From assembly GCA_964434855.1 (NCBI GenBank), contig CAYSWR010000059.1:1-5020 (forward strand): a stretch of 5,020 nt of DNA, in the 5' to 3' direction. Below are positions 4,004-5,020 of the stretch, in pieces. This stretch comes from UBA8516 sp964434855 (lineage in GTDB: Archaea; Thermoproteota; Nitrososphaeria; Nitrososphaerales; Nitrosopumilaceae). The position numbers and the translations under genes are program-made. Position 1 is the stretch's first letter. Each line of letters opens with the position of its first letter. A model generated the notes under the pieces. The model was not told where the DNA came from and made no database searches. It saw only the letters and a list, made by a program, of their open reading frames with translations.

Positions 4004-4429
4004 TCTACGCTTATCCATTTTCTTAATTTCTTCCTTTGTTTCCCTATACAATACTTCGTTTGATTTTGTTACTGGATGTCCTTTCTGACTAATTAATGAT
4101 GATTCTTTTCCTACGGATTCAAGTTCCTTTTTAGCTAATACGATATCTTGTCTGCGGATATACTGGATTCGCAAGGAATTAAGATCATTTTTTGCTTCGT
4201 CTATCTGGAAGTTTAGATCAGCTAGCTTTGTCTTTGCAGAATCGATTTGTGATCTTGTCTTGGTCAATTCAGATACCATGGCATCCTTTTGAGCACATTG
4301 TGTTTGCAAGGACTCTAGTTCCGCTTTTGCCTTACCAATCTGAGAGGTTAGTTCAGATAATTTTGTCGTTGAGGATTCAATTTGGAATCCTATCTGTGTC
4401 AGCATGGCATTCTCGAACAAGTTTGTCAA
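3968..4429 (-). CDS. Coiled-coil protein with an internal 45-residue duplication
   Basis: This 153-residue soluble protein is rich in Lys, Glu, Ser, Leu and Gln, and residues about 12-105 are predicted as coiled coil. Residues 16-60 and 61-105 are copies: QIESSTTKLSEL matches QIDSAKTKLADL, and QIGKAKAELESLQTQ matches QIDEAKNDLNSLRIQ, at a constant 45-residue offset. The C-terminal part (about 115-153) is charged, also helical, and not repeated. No enzymatic motif is present. A structural, scaffolding or partner-binding role is likely but unproven. The frame starts at a TTG (4429) with a TATA-like box about 29 bases upstream. An ATG at 4405 would remove eight residues and is about equally possible. 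The 3' end overlaps the putative peptide gene at 3890-4003. Confidence 0.8.
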   Translation of the reverse strand: MTNLFENAMLTQIGFQIESSTTKLSELTSQIGKAKAELESLQTQCAQKDAMVSELTKTRSQIDSAKTKLADLNFQIDEAKNDLNSLRIQYIRRQDIVLAKKELESVGKESSLISQKGHPVTKSNEVLYRETKEEIKKMDKRRSEFFSYLAEER

Positions 4430-4454
4430 ACTTTAACTTGATTTCTTTTGCCTA

Positions 4455-4462
4455 TCTTATTT
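4455..4462 (-). promoter_or_regulatory. Possible TATA box for the coiled-coil gene
   Basis: On the minus strand it reads AAATAAGA, centred about 29 bases before the TTG at 4429. A weaker AAGTTAAAG at 4431-4439 sits about 30 bases before the alternative ATG at 4405, so promoter spacing does not settle the start. Confidence 0.35.
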
Positions 4463-4484
4463 GGTAATGATCGTAGTGTTACAT

Positions 4485-4518
4485 ACAGGTGTTGAAACGT
4501 AGAAATAGGTGTACCTGT
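4485..4518. repeat. Inverted and direct repeat upstream of the coiled-coil gene
   Basis: ACAGGT (4485-4490) and ACCTGT (4513-4518) form an inverted pair. Within them AGGTGT repeats directly at 4487-4492 and 4507-4512, a 20-base period. The element lies about 25 bases upstream of the putative coiled-coil TATA box and just downstream of the NitrOD5-like gene stop. It is either an operator or a 3'-end structure. Confidence 0.35.
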
Positions 4519-4546
4519 TTGCATTCAGATTCAATCTTCTTTCAAA

Positions 4547-4792
4547 CTATGTTTTGGATTTTTCCAATGCAAGCATGTGTTCCATAATCTTTTTTTCCAG
4601 ATTCTCTGCGCCTGCCCCAAAGTATTCTCTTAAAACGTCATCAAGTTTAGGAAATTCGCTAACATAAACTGGTATTGACATGTGATGTTTTTCATATAAT
4701 CTATTTTCAATTTTCTTCAAAGCTATTTCACTCAAGTTATCTCTAATTACACTGCGTACCGACTCGACTAACAGAGTATCTCTTCTTATCAT
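4547..4792 (-). CDS. Second stand-alone NitrOD5-like domain protein
   Basis: This is an 81-residue helical protein from the ATG at 4792. It is a divergent paralog of the protein at 2001-2297: the segment from L32 to G59 aligns without gaps to L39-G66 there, sharing L, H, I, P, L, V, L, F and G (9 of 28). Both have a helix before the segment (here LSEIALKKIEN) and a charged helix after it (ENLEKKIMEHMLALEKSK). The two cysteines of the other copy are Met and Tyr here. A GTG at 4825 would add 11 residues, but the TATA box at 4815-4822 is correctly placed for a leaderless ATG at 4792 and would itself overlap the GTG. The NitrOD5 assignment is from memory; paralogy is read directly from the sequence. 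Confidence 0.75.
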   Translation of the reverse strand: MIRRDTLLVESVRSVIRDNLSEIALKKIENRLYEKHHMSIPVYVSEFPKLDDVLREYFGAGAENLEKKIMEHMLALEKSKT

Positions 4793-4814
4793 AGAAGAAA
4801 TAAGCCCGAAATAA

Positions 4815-4822
4815 TGTATAAA
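4815..4822 (-). promoter_or_regulatory. TATA box for the second NitrOD5-like gene
   Basis: On the minus strand it reads TTTATACA, centred about 26 bases upstream of the ATG at 4792. It is nearly identical to the TTTATACT box at 228 and argues against the GTG start at 4825. Confidence 0.55.
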
Positions 4823-4831
4823 CACCGTCTG

Positions 4832-4841
4832 CCAAATTTGG
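4832..4841. promoter_or_regulatory. Perfect 10-bp palindrome, candidate operator
   Basis: CCAAATTTGG is fully self-complementary and ends about 10 bases upstream of the TATA box of the second NitrOD5-like gene, where a repressor or activator could contact TFB. It is short enough to arise by chance. Confidence 0.35.
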
Positions 4842-4926
4842 AAGTTACCTATCTGATTTAATGTAATTTAGTTTAAGAACATCCAAGTCAAACAGACAAA
4901 AAGAATCTAAACACAATTCTAACTTA

Positions 4927-5020
4927 TCACCTTGGTTCATAGTGGCAATCGCAGTTGCATCCTTTGGTGCAATTAATTCTGTTACAATCCTCACAGCGTT
5001 TTCGTCTATAGTAACTCAAT
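4927..5020 (-). CDS. C-terminal end of a six-cysteine, probably metal-binding protein (partial)
   Basis: The minus-strand frame enters from the window edge and ends at a TGA at 4927-4929. The 30 visible residues begin LSYYRRKR and then carry C9-x2-C12-x4-C17-x3-C21-x-C23-x-C25-H26, ending HYEPR. Six cysteines and a histidine within 18 residues after a basic patch indicate a zinc or other metal cluster, possibly a nucleic-acid-binding knuckle. The opposite strand also has an open hydrophobic frame here, but it lacks an ATG start and is best read as the complement of this gene. The N-terminus and true length lie outside the window. It is followed by the NitrOD5-like gene in the same direction, which has its own promoter. 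Confidence 0.6.
   Translation of the reverse strand, partial: LSYYRRKRCEDCNRINCTKGCNCDCHYEPR

Noticed and set aside
4096..4102. ATGATGA, a possible C box of a C/D small RNA
   Set aside because: It lies in the coiled-coil coding region and no D box (CTGA) at suitable distance was found.
4192..4467. 91-residue plus-strand frame opposite the coiled-coil gene
   Set aside because: It is antisense to a clear coiled coil with internal duplication; its Leu/Ser-rich composition is what the complement of Lys/Glu codons gives.
4867..5020. Plus-strand open hydrophobic frame at the right edge
   Set aside because: It has no ATG, and its only in-frame start is a GTG at 4942. It is the complement of the six-cysteine frame, which has a far more specific residue pattern.

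Overview
The window looks like chromosomal DNA from an ammonia-oxidising archaeon of the Nitrososphaerota (Thaumarchaeota), most likely a Nitrosopumilus/Nitrosarchaeum/Nitrosotenuis-type lineage. The sequence is AT-rich. Its genes are short and mostly monocistronic, many starts lie about 24-30 bases downstream of an archaeal TATA-like box (leaderless transcription), and A/T tracts separate convergent genes. Several protein types fit thaumarchaea: a short secreted cysteine-containing protein, stand-alone small domains resembling the NitrOD5 output domain, a membrane-anchored winged helix and cysteine-rich mini-proteins. This assignment rests on reading the sequence, not on a database search. 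No rRNA, tRNA, CRISPR array, transposase or integrase was seen.

Layout, left to right. Positions 1-136 hold the C-terminal end of a protein with a hydrophobic stretch. At 260-658 (+) is a membrane-anchored winged-helix protein, facing a small C/H zinc-binding protein at 760-945 (-). A 47-residue HX3CX2C mini-protein lies at 1135-1278 (+), followed by a 96-residue alpha/beta protein of a widespread family at 1402-1692 (+). A two-gene unit follows: a 62-residue membrane-anchored or secreted protein (1809-1997) and, after a 3-base gap, a NitrOD5-like protein (2001-2297). A TTG-started multi-pass membrane protein (2428-2982, +) converges on a secreted cysteine-containing protein (3033-3722, -) across an A/T-tract terminator.

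The right part holds a possible 37-residue membrane peptide (3890-4003, +) whose 3' end overlaps, on the opposite strand, a coiled-coil protein with a 45-residue internal duplication (3968-4429, -). Beyond it are a second, divergent NitrOD5-like protein (4547-4792, -) and, running off the window, the C-terminus of a six-cysteine protein (4927-5020, -).

No metabolic pathway is visible. The contents are small regulatory-type, zinc-binding and envelope proteins. The intergenic regions carry several perfect inverted or direct repeats just upstream of TATA boxes, which are candidate operators. A 16-base exact repeat recurs in two intergenic regions about 1 kb apart. I did not find one convincing new multi-gene system. 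The best leads are the paired stand-alone domain paralogs, the two cysteine mini-proteins, and the repeat/operator elements.
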